The notes beneath the pieces were generated by a model that was not told the DNA's origin, did no database searches, and saw only the letters and a program-made list of their open reading frames with translations. A stretch of DNA of 64,000 nucleotides from Niallia taxi (GTDB lineage Bacteria > Bacillota > Bacilli > Bacillales > Cytobacillaceae), in the NCBI RefSeq assembly GCF_004005475.1, contig NZ_RZTZ01000007.1:124001-188000 (forward strand). Direction: 5' to 3'. Position numbers and translations under genes: made by a program. Every line of letters starts with the position of its first letter. The stretch's first letter is position 1. Below, in pieces: positions 8,057-16,521 of this stretch.

Positions 8057-9271
8057 ATGCTAAAAAAATTTACCGAATTATCTTCGCCAAAAGCAAGAAA
8101 CCTAAAGCTTTTATATAGCCTGGTCCGTAAACTGGGGCCAGTTAAAATAAATAGATTAACGGAGCTCACAGGCTTTAAACATGTCACTTGTGCTCGTTTA
8201 CTGGAGGAGCTTGTTGATGAAGGGCTTATCTATGATAGTGGTATAGGCAAATCAAGTGGTGGTCGTAAGCCGTTAATGTACGTCATCAAGCCAGATGCTT
8301 ATTACTTAATTGGTGTCGAAATCACCAGTTTTTACACAACAGTATTACTACTTGATTTAAAACTGAATATTGTAAGTGTTGAAAAGCTAAAAATGACTGC
8401 TGAATGTACGGGGGAATATACCTTAAACTATATAACTGCCTGCGTTAATCAACTGCTGATCCAAAATAACATTCCAAAGGATAAATTATTAGGTATTGGC
8501 GTTGGGCTGCTTGACCGTTTTGATGCAGAAAAAGGAATGATTACATCTACTCATTCCTTTCCTGCAGGTGGATGGGACATAAATTTAGTAGACTATTTAA
8601 CACAAACTAATAATGTCCCTGTTTTCCTAGATAATGGAACAGATTTAGCAGCATTAGCGGAATATAGGATGAATTACTGGCAGGATACTGAAAATATAGT
8701 TTTTGTATCAAGTGATATAGGCATTCGTTGCGGTACTATTTCTCAAGGCAGATTGGTTACTAACAAGTTTGAAATGGAAGATGCTTTTGGACATATCATC
8801 ATAGATATTGATGGGCGCCGATGTTCATGTGGGGCATATGGATGTCTGCAAGCATACAGTAGTTTGCCAGCCATTCGCGATGAAGTATTACGACTATTAA
8901 AACGTGGGAAAGCTTCTCTTCTGCAAGAAAAGCTAAGTAACATGGAGGATATTAATTTTCACCATATTTTAAACGCGCTAGAACAAAATGATTCACTTTG
9001 TCTAGAAGTTGTGGAGGAGGCTGCTTATTATTTTGGTGTCGGTTTAAGTAACCTAATCTTCCTGTTACGTCCGGAAATTGTCATCTTCGGTGGAACTTTA
9101 GTTCCGAAACCTCTTTTCTTTGAAGCAGCTGCTAAAGCAGCAAGCAACCGACTGATACACTATTCAAGTGCAAAAATCAAAATGGTAAAATCATCTGATG
9201 CATACAATATTGTCGCACAAGGCGCAGGCTGTATGGTATTAGACTATTACACAGAGGAAACACCTGTATAA
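8057..9271 (+). CDS. ROK family transcriptional regulator
   Basis: 404-aa NagC/XylR-type regulator. The winged helix-turn-helix at about residues 15-75 (VKINRLTELTGFKHVTCARLLEELV) is followed by an actin-like ROK domain with DNGTDLAALAEY and the ROK zinc motif CSCGAYGCLQ. It is full length, with GGGGGA before the ATG. The gene stands divergent to the purine phosphorylase operon and convergent to a hydrolase gene. Such regulators respond to sugars or sugar phosphates; the ligand cannot be assigned. Bases 7776-8056 contain no recognised structure apart from AT-rich promoter-like sequence. Confidence 0.9.
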   Translation: MLKKFTELSSPKARNLKLLYSLVRKLGPVKINRLTELTGFKHVTCARLLEELVDEGLIYDSGIGKSSGGRKPLMYVIKPDAYYLIGVEITSFYTTVLLLDLKLNIVSVEKLKMTAECTGEYTLNYITACVNQLLIQNNIPKDKLLGIGVGLLDRFDAEKGMITSTHSFPAGGWDINLVDYLTQTNNVPVFLDNGTDLAALAEYRMNYWQDTENIVFVSSDIGIRCGTISQGRLVTNKFEMEDAFGHIIIDIDGRRCSCGAYGCLQAYSSLPAIRDEVLRLLKRGKASLLQEKLSNMEDINFHHILNALEQNDSLCLEVVEEAAYYFGVGLSNLIFLLRPEIVIFGGTLVPKPLFFEAAAKAASNRLIHYSSAKIKMVKSSDAYNIVAQGAGCMVLDYYTEETPV

Positions 9272-9303
9272 TGGCATTAATTAGCTGCCATTTTAAAGGA
9301 TAT

Positions 9304-9340
9304 TATCAATAAAAAAGGATAATATCCTTTTTTATTGATA
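9304..9340. terminator. Bidirectional terminator, perfect 18-bp inverted repeat
   Basis: Two perfect 18-bp arms (9304-9321 and 9323-9340) flank a single base. Each strand carries an A-run in the 5' arm and a T-run in the 3' arm. It sits between the convergent ROK gene and the hydrolase gene and can end both. Confidence 0.8.
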
Positions 9341-9385
9341 ATTTGCAGCTCTGTTTCTCTGAGTCAGATAATCAAAAAATTCATG

Positions 9386-10354
9386 TCATTGAATTTTCAA
9401 AAACTCGTTAACAGTTTTACTCATTTCCTTGAAATATTTCCAATGTAAATAATGATGGCCATCTAAGCTAACTAATTTTTTATTAGCTCCATTGTTTAGT
9501 TGGTCTTTATAAAAGGTGATATTTGACTTACCGTGATTATTCATGTCCTTCTTCGTAGTGAAAATCAGAACTGGTATATCAGCCGGAAAAGTCATTTTTT
9601 CTGTTTTTTTGATGTTATCTTTAATCTCGTTTGCTTCACTCACTACATTCTTATTGTAGCCTTTCCAGGCTGTGACAGCTTTTGTTGTTTTTAAGTTTGT
9701 ATTGGAATATGCACCATCTTCCGCAATCGGCAGAAAGTTATCTGGAGTTATATAGGAAGCTAACCTTGCCACACCTGTTGGGACTAAATAACTCATATAT
9801 TTTGGCATAGAAGGAGCTGATTCATCGAAATAATTTAATGCCTGAGGTAATGTGGGATCAATTCCAATAATTGCTTTAACTTCCTCAGGATATGTATTGG
9901 CATAGTACATACTGTAAATACCCGATATAGAGTGTGGCATCAATACATATGGCCCATTTATATTAGCTGCCTGTAAAGCTGCTCTCAACTCCCCAATTAT
10001 GTTTTCAACGGTTCGCTCTTTCCCTGTTAAATCGCTCCAACCGTATCCAAAAGCTTCTACTACCACGACCTTGTTTTTCTTTGCTAATTCATTAACTAAC
10101 GGCTCGAAGTCAAGAACTGGTGCGGTCGTTCCAAGTCCACTTAATAAAACAATTGTATTTTTTCCTTCCCCTTTTGTATAGACATGCATATTCTTTCCGT
10201 CTATTTCTACTAGCTCTCCTATTGGAGGATATTTGTTCTTCTCGTAAATAGTTAGTAAATTACTGCATACAAACCAAATAACGAGAGCTGAAATTACCAC
10301 TAACAATATGGTTTTCAAAACTGTTGAAAATCTTCGTTTCTTTTTTTTACTCAT
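9386..10354 (-). CDS. Membrane-anchored alpha/beta hydrolase
   Basis: 322-aa protein with a lysine-rich N-terminus and one membrane segment (about residues 12-35), followed by an extracytoplasmic alpha/beta hydrolase domain. VLLSGLGTT forms the oxyanion region. The nucleophile elbow reads PHSISG, a variant of GxSxG with Pro at the first position. The acid residue is probably in FTTKKD and the catalytic His in DGHHYLHW. It appears monocistronic, with its own upstream region. The substrate is unknown; esterase or lipase-like activity is the family expectation. Confidence 0.85.
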   Translation of the reverse strand: MSKKKKRRFSTVLKTILLVVISALVIWFVCSNLLTIYEKNKYPPIGELVEIDGKNMHVYTKGEGKNTIVLLSGLGTTAPVLDFEPLVNELAKKNKVVVVEAFGYGWSDLTGKERTVENIIGELRAALQAANINGPYVLMPHSISGIYSMYYANTYPEEVKAIIGIDPTLPQALNYFDESAPSMPKYMSYLVPTGVARLASYITPDNFLPIAEDGAYSNTNLKTTKAVTAWKGYNKNVVSEANEIKDNIKKTEKMTFPADIPVLIFTTKKDMNNHGKSNITFYKDQLNNGANKKLVSLDGHHYLHWKYFKEMSKTVNEFLKIQ

Positions 10355-10627
10355 ACCTCACTCCCCTTTTCTTATTTTGCTTTTCAACATATGGTTTTTA
10401 CATTATTTTCTAAATAACTCTTAGTCCATATTACTTTACATCGTAAATACAGTAATCAACCTAAAGTAATATATCCTTGTCAGCCTTAAGATGTATTAAT
10501 TTGTAAAAAGTTATTATTTCAGTACGTTGTTTAATTCAAACCCTTTTTCTTTTCATTTCAATTACGGAATAAAGAGAAGCCCTAACAGTTAATAACGTTC
10601 TTTACATAGCCGCAAAATTTTTGATAC

Positions 10628-10654
10628 AAAAAAGGCTGCCAATGTAAGGCAGCC
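10628..10654 (-). terminator. Terminator of the epimerase gene
   Basis: GGCTGCC (10634-10640) pairs with GGCAGCC (10648-10654), with a T-run on the minus strand from 10633 to 10628. The rest of 10355-10713 is AT-rich and shows no gene. Confidence 0.85.
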
Positions 10655-10713
10655 ACTGATAAAATCTCAGATTTTCTTCTAGTTATATCAAAGCTTTAAT
10701 TAAGCTTCCCGCA

Positions 10714-11664
10714 CTAATTAATAACAAGATTTCTTTCCATATAATTTTTAATACTTTCTTCAACTGTTTCTAATGTAGTATATCGTGGTTGATATTCAAT
10801 AAGCCTTTTTCCCTTTTCGATACTAAATTGACCACTGCGTGCAAGGTGGTAATATGAAGAGTTAATATCATCTTCCTTTTCGACATGCTCACACCACTTG
10901 TCCCATGGAAGAAAACTGATTTTCGGTTCTTGGCCAAAGAATCGATACATCGCTTTTGCATATCCATATATGGTCATGGAATCTGCAGCAACTGCATGGA
11001 AGCTTTCACCTAAAGCTTGGTTTCTATGTGTAATCGCATTCAAAAAAACTTGTGCAACATCATCTGCATGAACATGATGTAATGTTTCCATCCCCAAATT
11101 AGGAAGGAAAATTTCCTTTCCATCAGCAATTGTTTGGAAAATGTCAGGATTTACATTTCCTAACGGACTAATGATATTCCATCCTGGACCAGAGATTTGA
11201 CCTGGCATAACCGTAGTTGCAGGGAAGCCATTTACACGATATTGCTCCTGCAAAAATTGTTCACATTTGTACTTTTCGATTCCATACTCACAAATCGGAT
11301 TTTTAACACAATCCTCCATTACAGGTAGCATTTCAGCCCGACCATGTGCCCAAATAGAGGAACAGAATAAATAATGAGACAATCTTGTATTTTGAAGTGC
11401 TTCTACCATTTGCTTCGTATCTTCTAAAGTGAAATTGATTAAATCGATGACGATATCTGCTTCCATCGCTGCGATTTTTTCAGCAAATGCTTCATCATTG
11501 CTTCTATCTAAAATAACATTAGTAACTTCATTCCATGCATAATCACTTGTATATGGCTTGCTTTTTCCTCTGCTTATATTAAAAACATTGAATCCCGCTT
11601 TAACTAGCTTAGGAACTAAATAAGATCCTATATGCCCACAACCACCGATAACTACGACCTTCAT
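10714..11664 (-). CDS. NAD-dependent epimerase/dehydratase family protein
   Basis: About 316-aa extended short-chain dehydrogenase. The N-terminal Rossmann motif VVIGGCGHIGSYL (GxxGxxG) binds NAD(P). The YGIEKYKCE segment supplies the catalytic Tyr and Lys (YxxxK). MPGQISGPG and VHADDVAQVFLNA are typical of sugar-nucleotide epimerases. Two tandem ATGs are possible starts. An RpiR regulator gene lies 140 bp upstream on the same strand, and a cre-like palindrome lies in the gap, so sugar metabolism is likely. The substrate is unknown. Confidence 0.85.
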   Translation of the reverse strand: MKVVVIGGCGHIGSYLVPKLVKAGFNVFNISRGKSKPYTSDYAWNEVTNVILDRSNDEAFAEKIAAMEADIVIDLINFTLEDTKQMVEALQNTRLSHYLFCSSIWAHGRAEMLPVMEDCVKNPICEYGIEKYKCEQFLQEQYRVNGFPATTVMPGQISGPGWNIISPLGNVNPDIFQTIADGKEIFLPNLGMETLHHVHADDVAQVFLNAITHRNQALGESFHAVAADSMTIYGYAKAMYRFFGQEPKISFLPWDKWCEHVEKEDDINSSYYHLARSGQFSIEKGKRLIEYQPRYTTLETVEESIKNYMERNLVIN

Positions 11665-11711
11665 CATTCATTCCTCCCTTGAAATTGAATTTAACAGAGA
11701 TTAACTAAAAA

Positions 11712-11725
11712 TGAAATGGCTTTCA
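11712..11725 (-). promoter_or_regulatory. cre-like palindrome before the epimerase gene
   Basis: TGAAATGGCTTTCA matches the CcpA box consensus with one mismatch (on the minus strand C instead of G at the centre). It lies about 50 bp upstream of the epimerase start. This is weak evidence from one site. Confidence 0.35.
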
Positions 11726-11804
11726 ATCATCTTTGAAGTGTTTTCTATTATTTTCTGTGTTAATAACGATAAAACGTAAAAAGCTTTTCAATATTTTCTT
11801 AATC

Positions 11805-12686
11805 TTATTGCTCATCCTCTTTAATAATCTGATTATTAATTTGTCGTGTTTCCGTTCGTTGTGCTAATTTCACTTTAAAGTCATAGTTTTTATCATATGA
11901 AACAGAAAATAAGCAAGAGTAAAGAATATCTAAAATAAGAGAAATCGATTCAAGTGAGGCAAATCCAGCAATTTTAGTATATGATTTTTCTCGTGTTGTG
12001 ATATGTAATGTTACATCCGCAAGTCTGGACAAACTGTTTTCTCCAATACTAGTAATAGCGATAATAGGGACCTTATTCATTTTTAAGTAATTCGTTGTTT
12101 CCAAAATGGATGCAGACTCACCTGAATAAGAAATACAAATTGCACAATCATTTGCAGATGTCATAACTGCTTCCTGATACATCATGCTTTCTGTAGGATT
12201 TGTGTCTGCCTTTTTGCCAATATGCCTTAATTTATAGACGAATTCTTGTCCTAAAAAAGTTAAATTAGATATGGTAAAAACCTTTACTTCACTACTGTTA
12301 CTTAATAATCTTACTGCCTTTTGCAGGGAGTCATGGTGAATAAGGGATAAAGTATCTTTCGCACTTTCAATATGTATCTGTGTAATTTTACTGGCAATAT
12401 TCATCATAGAGTCTTGTTCCGTAAAAGGAGTATTTGCATCTAAATCTGTGAAATTTGTCTTTAAATAATCCACTTCTTTAAGAAAGGCTTTTTTCAACTC
12501 ATTCCATCCGTTAAAGCCTAATTTTTTTGATATTCTTACTAAAATGGATGGGGAGGTATATGTCTCTTCAGCAATCATTGTTGTCGAGTAATCATCAATA
12601 AGTTCTTGTTTTTCTAGAACAAAGTCTAAAACAATCCTTTCATTAGGTGAGAACTTTAAAGTTTTCATTTTTTCTTGTAGTAACAC
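11805..12686 (-). CDS. MurR/RpiR family transcriptional regulator
   Basis: About 293-aa RpiR-type regulator. The helix-turn-helix contains STTMIAEETYTSPSILVRISKKLG. The SIS domain contains the CISYSGESASIL phosphosugar loop and AITSIGENSLSRLAD. An open GTG lies at 12695, but AAAGGTGA at 12692-12699 fits a start at the GTG of 12686; ATG 12668 is another candidate. It lies upstream of the epimerase gene on the same strand and probably controls it. Ligand not assignable. Confidence 0.88.
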   Translation of the reverse strand: MLLQEKMKTLKFSPNERIVLDFVLEKQELIDDYSTTMIAEETYTSPSILVRISKKLGFNGWNELKKAFLKEVDYLKTNFTDLDANTPFTEQDSMMNIASKITQIHIESAKDTLSLIHHDSLQKAVRLLSNSSEVKVFTISNLTFLGQEFVYKLRHIGKKADTNPTESMMYQEAVMTSANDCAICISYSGESASILETTNYLKMNKVPIIAITSIGENSLSRLADVTLHITTREKSYTKIAGFASLESISLILDILYSCLFSVSYDKNYDFKVKLAQRTETRQINNQIIKEDEQ

Positions 12687-12850
12687 GGCGATCACCTTTT
12701 CTAAAACTGTTTGGTAAATTCATTATTTAAAATAAAATAGTTTTTGTAAAGAGTCTAACTGGAAATTCTATTGCTGTCGGAAAAAGGTAATTCGCTGCAA
12801 AGATACTTTCTCCCTTTGTTTATAAGAAAAAGGAGTTCTGACATCAATGT

Positions 12851-13252
12851 TCACTGTTTTTTTTCAATTGCCATCCGCAAGTTTGCGATAACTCCAAGAA
12901 GCAAAAGGATGGAACAAAACAGCCTTTCAAATGTCGTTCCAACAAGCTGCTGTGCGAATCCAAAGGACCATAGAGCAACAAAAAACCAGCAGACAACAAT
13001 TATTCCCTTTTTATGCTTAAGCAGATTCCCTCCAATAATTAGCGTAAAAATCCCGCCAATTAAACTAATAATGATATTGAGAATAGAGATTGGCACTTGA
13101 GTTTCGAAGTCTTGGGAGCGTCCGCCATTAACAATCGTGAATGGAATAACACCACACAGAATAAGAACATGCAGCAGCAATGTCAATGTATAGAACCAAA
13201 TCCCCATATTTACAGCTGTTTTCCATTTGATTGTCCTTATTTTTTCTAACAT
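12851..13252 (-). CDS. Small membrane protein, four predicted membrane segments
   Basis: 133-aa protein of unknown function. Hydrophobic stretches at about residues 15-37, 53-74, 82-101 and 108-126 suggest four membrane helices, with a Lys-rich loop LLKHKKG and a charged C-terminus. GAGG precedes the ATG. No family is recognised and no neighbour suggests a role. Confidence 0.75.
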   Translation of the reverse strand: MLEKIRTIKWKTAVNMGIWFYTLTLLLHVLILCGVIPFTIVNGGRSQDFETQVPISILNIIISLIGGIFTLIIGGNLLKHKKGIIVVCWFFVALWSFGFAQQLVGTTFERLFCSILLLLGVIANLRMAIEKKQ

Positions 13253-13368
13253 ATCTCTACCTCACTTCTTCATTTGCCAATATGGAAAATATATATGAGT
13301 ACAGTATCGATATTAACTTTATGCTTTGATAGATACACTAATGCAAACTAAAATGAATACCTGGATGT

Positions 13369-13422
13369 AAAAAAACACAAAACACCAATCCGCACCTTTA
13401 GCGTGTGGGTTGGTGTTTTGTG
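13369..13422 (-). terminator. Long-stem terminator of the 96-aa protein gene
   Basis: A ~19-bp stem (13376-13394 with 13403-13422; two G-U-type mismatches) is followed on the minus strand by seven T residues (complement of 13369-13375). It lies 44 bp after the stop codon of the gene at 13466. Confidence 0.85.
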
Positions 13423-13465
13423 CAGGTTGATGGGTAAATTCAAGTTTCTAAAGTCAAACTGTTGA

Positions 13466-13756
13466 TTAAACTGGCTTGTTCATTTGATCGGTTAAATTAG
13501 TCAATATTGCACTATTTTCCTGGTCTGCGTCAAACTGGACAACATCATCGTAATCAAAGGTGTGTAAACTCTCAGGAAATGTTTCCTTTAAATAATCAAC
13601 AAATGCCTGAATGTCGTTGCCAACATTGTTATTTTGACGGAATTCCATCAGGATTTGACGGAATTTATGCGGAGGTAAATCGCATTGAATATGATAGGAT
13701 TTACTAATGCCTAAATGGTTTTCGTCTGAACTATAAAGATTATAAATGTTAGTCAA
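13466..13756 (-). CDS. Hypothetical 96-aa acidic protein
   Basis: Soluble protein of unknown function, 96 aa, rich in Asp and Glu (for example FDYDDVVQFDADQE). It begins at a TTG codon, set by GGGGAG six bases upstream. No alternative in-frame ATG fits the ribosome binding site. A strong dedicated terminator follows, which supports a real gene. No family recognised. Confidence 0.7.
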   Translation of the reverse strand: MTNIYNLYSSDENHLGISKSYHIQCDLPPHKFRQILMEFRQNNNVGNDIQAFVDYLKETFPESLHTFDYDDVVQFDADQENSAILTNLTDQMNKPV

Positions 13757-13973
13757 ATGAAACTCCCCTTTTAGTTGGAATGAACCCTTTTATTTTACCC
13801 TGAAAAGGGAAAAATATAGCAGAATTGCTGAATTTTATTCAGTATAGAAACTATTCAGCTGCAGAAATGATGCTTTTACATAAAACTTTTGACCACGCTA
13901 GTATTCAATCATTCCTTTATAGTAAAATGAAATAAAGTTTTTCCGAAAATTCACAAAAAAAGGAGAAGAACAA

Positions 13974-14345
13974 ATGAAATTAGGTGCATTTTCTGTAAGT
14001 TTAAACGTAAAAGACATTCATGTTTCCAAAGCTTTCTACGAAAAATTAGGATTCCAAGCTTTAGGTGGTGACATAGCTAATAATTGGCTGATTATGAAGA
14101 ATGAAAATAGCATCATTGGCTTATTTCAAGGAATGTTTGAAAAGAATATACTAACGTTTAATCCAGGCTGGGATCAAAATGCTGAAAATCTCGAATCGTT
14201 TACAGACGTCCGAGAAATTCATAACCAACTAAAGACTGAGGGAATAACCATGCTTTCTGCAGCTGTTGAAACGAAAGAGGGACCTGCTCATTTTTTCATT
14301 GAGGATCCAGACGGGAATCAAATTCTTGTTGACCAGCATCGCTGA
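13974..14345 (+). CDS. VOC (glyoxalase fold) family protein
   Basis: 123-aa single-domain vicinal-oxygen-chelate protein: KLGAFSVSLNVKDI at the first strand, SKAFYEKLGF at the helix, and FFIEDPDGNQILVDQH at the end. AAAAGGAG precedes the ATG. It is more like the bleomycin-resistance/dioxygenase branch than true glyoxalase I. Monocistronic; function unknown. Confidence 0.88.
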   Translation: MKLGAFSVSLNVKDIHVSKAFYEKLGFQALGGDIANNWLIMKNENSIIGLFQGMFEKNILTFNPGWDQNAENLESFTDVREIHNQLKTEGITMLSAAVETKEGPAHFFIEDPDGNQILVDQHR

Positions 14346-14379
14346 AAAGGTTTACTGACAGAGCCTAGCTATTAAATTA

Positions 14380-14510
14380 TGTTCGTTCCATTGTGCGCAC
14401 GTCCTCGCGCTTACCGCGGGGAGGAAGATGAGCCTCCTCAGCTTCGCCTGCGGGGGCTCATCCTTTCCTCTATTTCCCTTAGTAGTCGAGCTCCATTCCA
14501 CTTAGATTTC
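14380..14510. repeat. Copy A (partial) of a dispersed Bacillaceae-type repeat
   Basis: The stretch from GTTCGTTCCATTG to CTCCATTCCACTT shares its core, including CCGCGGGGAGGAAGATG, with the larger repeat at 21461-21751. It lacks that repeat's outer arms and carries a longer GC-rich centre. It occupies most of the 340-bp gap 14346-14685, in which no gene is seen. Confidence 0.7.
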
Positions 14511-14685
14511 TTATGATAAGAGGTATTCTGAAGCTACAAACTTTATTGAAAAAGATAAATAAAGAACCCTAACTAAACCCTACTTTTGAAATGAATTTCC
14601 AACTATTAGTTCCAACTTATCTTAGAATAAATCTTATTTTCCAACCTCTTACTCTATGTTGCCTAGCATTTTATTCTTATAACTA

Positions 14686-16521
14686 TTAAGAGGCTTCTTC
14701 AAACTGACTGTTATACAGTTCTGCATAAAAACCGTCTTTGCTGATTAATTCTTGATGGTTGCCTGCTTCGATAATATCTCCATCTTTCATTACTAAAATT
14801 AAGTCTGCATTTTTTATTGTAGAAAGCCTGTGGGCGATAACAAAGGATGTTTTTCCTTCTGTGAGCTTATCCATCGCTTGCTGGATGAGTACTTCTGTGC
14901 GTGTATCAACCGAACTAGTTGCTTCATCCAGAATAAGTAATGGTGCCATTTTCACCATAGCTCGAGCGATTGTAATCAGCTGTCTTTGTCCTGCTGACAA
15001 ACTTGATTTGTCATTTAAGATGGTATCGTATTTATCTGGCAGCGTATTTATGAAGTGGTCCAGTCCTACTGCTTTACAGGCTGCGACTACCTCTTGTTCT
15101 GATACGTCATTCCTTGCATAGACAATATTATCTCGGATTGACCCTTCAAAAACCCATGTATCTTGAAGCACCATACAGAAGAGATCATGTAAGCATTCTC
15201 TCGTCATATGATTAGTAGGGATACCGTCAATGGTAATTTCTCCTCCATTTAATTCATAAAAACGCATCAATAGGTTGATTAAGGTTGTTTTTCCTGCTCC
15301 TGTTGGACCAACAATCGCTACTTTTTGGCCTGCTTCCACCTTGACAGAAAAATCCTTAATAATTAATTTGTTTTCGTCATAACCAAATTGAACATGCTTA
15401 AATTCCACATCACCTTTAACATTTTCCAATATTTCTAACTTATTGCTTTCCTTAACAAGCTCTTCTTCATTTAAAAATTCAAAGACCCTTCCACTTGCTG
15501 CTGCTGTAGACTGCAGATTAGTCGCTGCTTGGGCGAGCTGCTGAAGTGGTTGTGTAAATAAGCGGATATACAGCATAAATGCGACGATTACGCCAAACGA
15601 TATTGTTCCATTGACTGCAAGGGCAGCACCAACAATACAGACGACTACATACCCAAAGTTACCAATAAACATCATTAATGGCATCATCAGGCCTGACAAG
15701 AACTGCGATTTCCATGCACTATCATATAATCTTGTATTAATTAGCGAAAAATCATGTTTTGCCTGCTTCTCCCCATTATATGCTTTCACCACATTATGCC
15801 CTGAATATGTCTCCTCAATATGACCATTTAGCTTTCCTAGTTCTGCTTGCTGCTGTGCAAAGAAACGCTGTGATTTTGAGATGATAAAAGCCATCAATAT
15901 GAATCCAATAAAGGTTGACAGCACTGCTGATATGGCCATAATCCAGTTTGTGTAAAACATCATAATTAATGATCCCACAAACATTGTAATTGCTGAAATC
16001 AACCCACTGATACTCTGGTTCATTGTCTGTCCGACCATATCTACATCATTAGTTACTCTGCTTAGGACATCTCCTGTAGTAGTAGAATCGAAGTATTTTA
16101 AAGGCAGACGGTTTATTTTCACGGAAATATCATGTCGTAATTGCTTAGAAACTCTTTGAGTAACAGTAGCCATTATAAAGCCTTGAATGTAGTTAAATAT
16201 AAAACCCAATCCGTATAAAAATACAAGTAAAATGGCAACATCGAACACAGCATCTAAATCAATGCTTCCCATTAATCCTTCTGTGATAAGATCCGTCATC
16301 TTGCTTAGCTGATTCGGGCCAACAATACTAAAGATTGCTGCAGCCATAGCAAGAATTAAGGCGATGATTATTGCTGGAAAGAAAACCTTGGAATACATTG
16401 CTAAATCTTTTAAGCTTTTAACGTTCATGCCTTTTTTAGGGCCTTTAATGTTAGCATCCTTTAGATTTTCATCAGGTTTTCTGTTAGTATGCTCCTGATC
16501 AGCTTGACGTTTTTCATCCAA
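14686..16521 (-). CDS. ABC exporter half-transporter, second subunit (multidrug type)
   Basis: About 611-aa membrane-fused ATPase. A transmembrane domain of six segments (about residues 45-330) is followed by an ATPase with Walker A GPTGAGKTT, signature LSAGQRQL and Walker B LLILDEATSS. The signature is LSAGQ rather than LSGGQ. A TTG at 16521, behind AAAGGAGG, is the likely start; a longer reading from 16575 lacks a ribosome site. It overlaps the upstream ABC gene by 8 bp, so the two are translationally coupled and probably form a heterodimer. The MarR gene upstream suggests drug or toxin export. Confidence 0.92.
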   Translation of the reverse strand: MDEKRQADQEHTNRKPDENLKDANIKGPKKGMNVKSLKDLAMYSKVFFPAIIIALILAMAAAIFSIVGPNQLSKMTDLITEGLMGSIDLDAVFDVAILLVFLYGLGFIFNYIQGFIMATVTQRVSKQLRHDISVKINRLPLKYFDSTTTGDVLSRVTNDVDMVGQTMNQSISGLISAITMFVGSLIMMFYTNWIMAISAVLSTFIGFILMAFIISKSQRFFAQQQAELGKLNGHIEETYSGHNVVKAYNGEKQAKHDFSLINTRLYDSAWKSQFLSGLMMPLMMFIGNFGYVVVCIVGAALAVNGTISFGVIVAFMLYIRLFTQPLQQLAQAATNLQSTAAASGRVFEFLNEEELVKESNKLEILENVKGDVEFKHVQFGYDENKLIIKDFSVKVEAGQKVAIVGPTGAGKTTLINLLMRFYELNGGEITIDGIPTNHMTRECLHDLFCMVLQDTWVFEGSIRDNIVYARNDVSEQEVVAACKAVGLDHFINTLPDKYDTILNDKSSLSAGQRQLITIARAMVKMAPLLILDEATSSVDTRTEVLIQQAMDKLTEGKTSFVIAHRLSTIKNADLILVMKDGDIIEAGNHQELISKDGFYAELYNSQFEEAS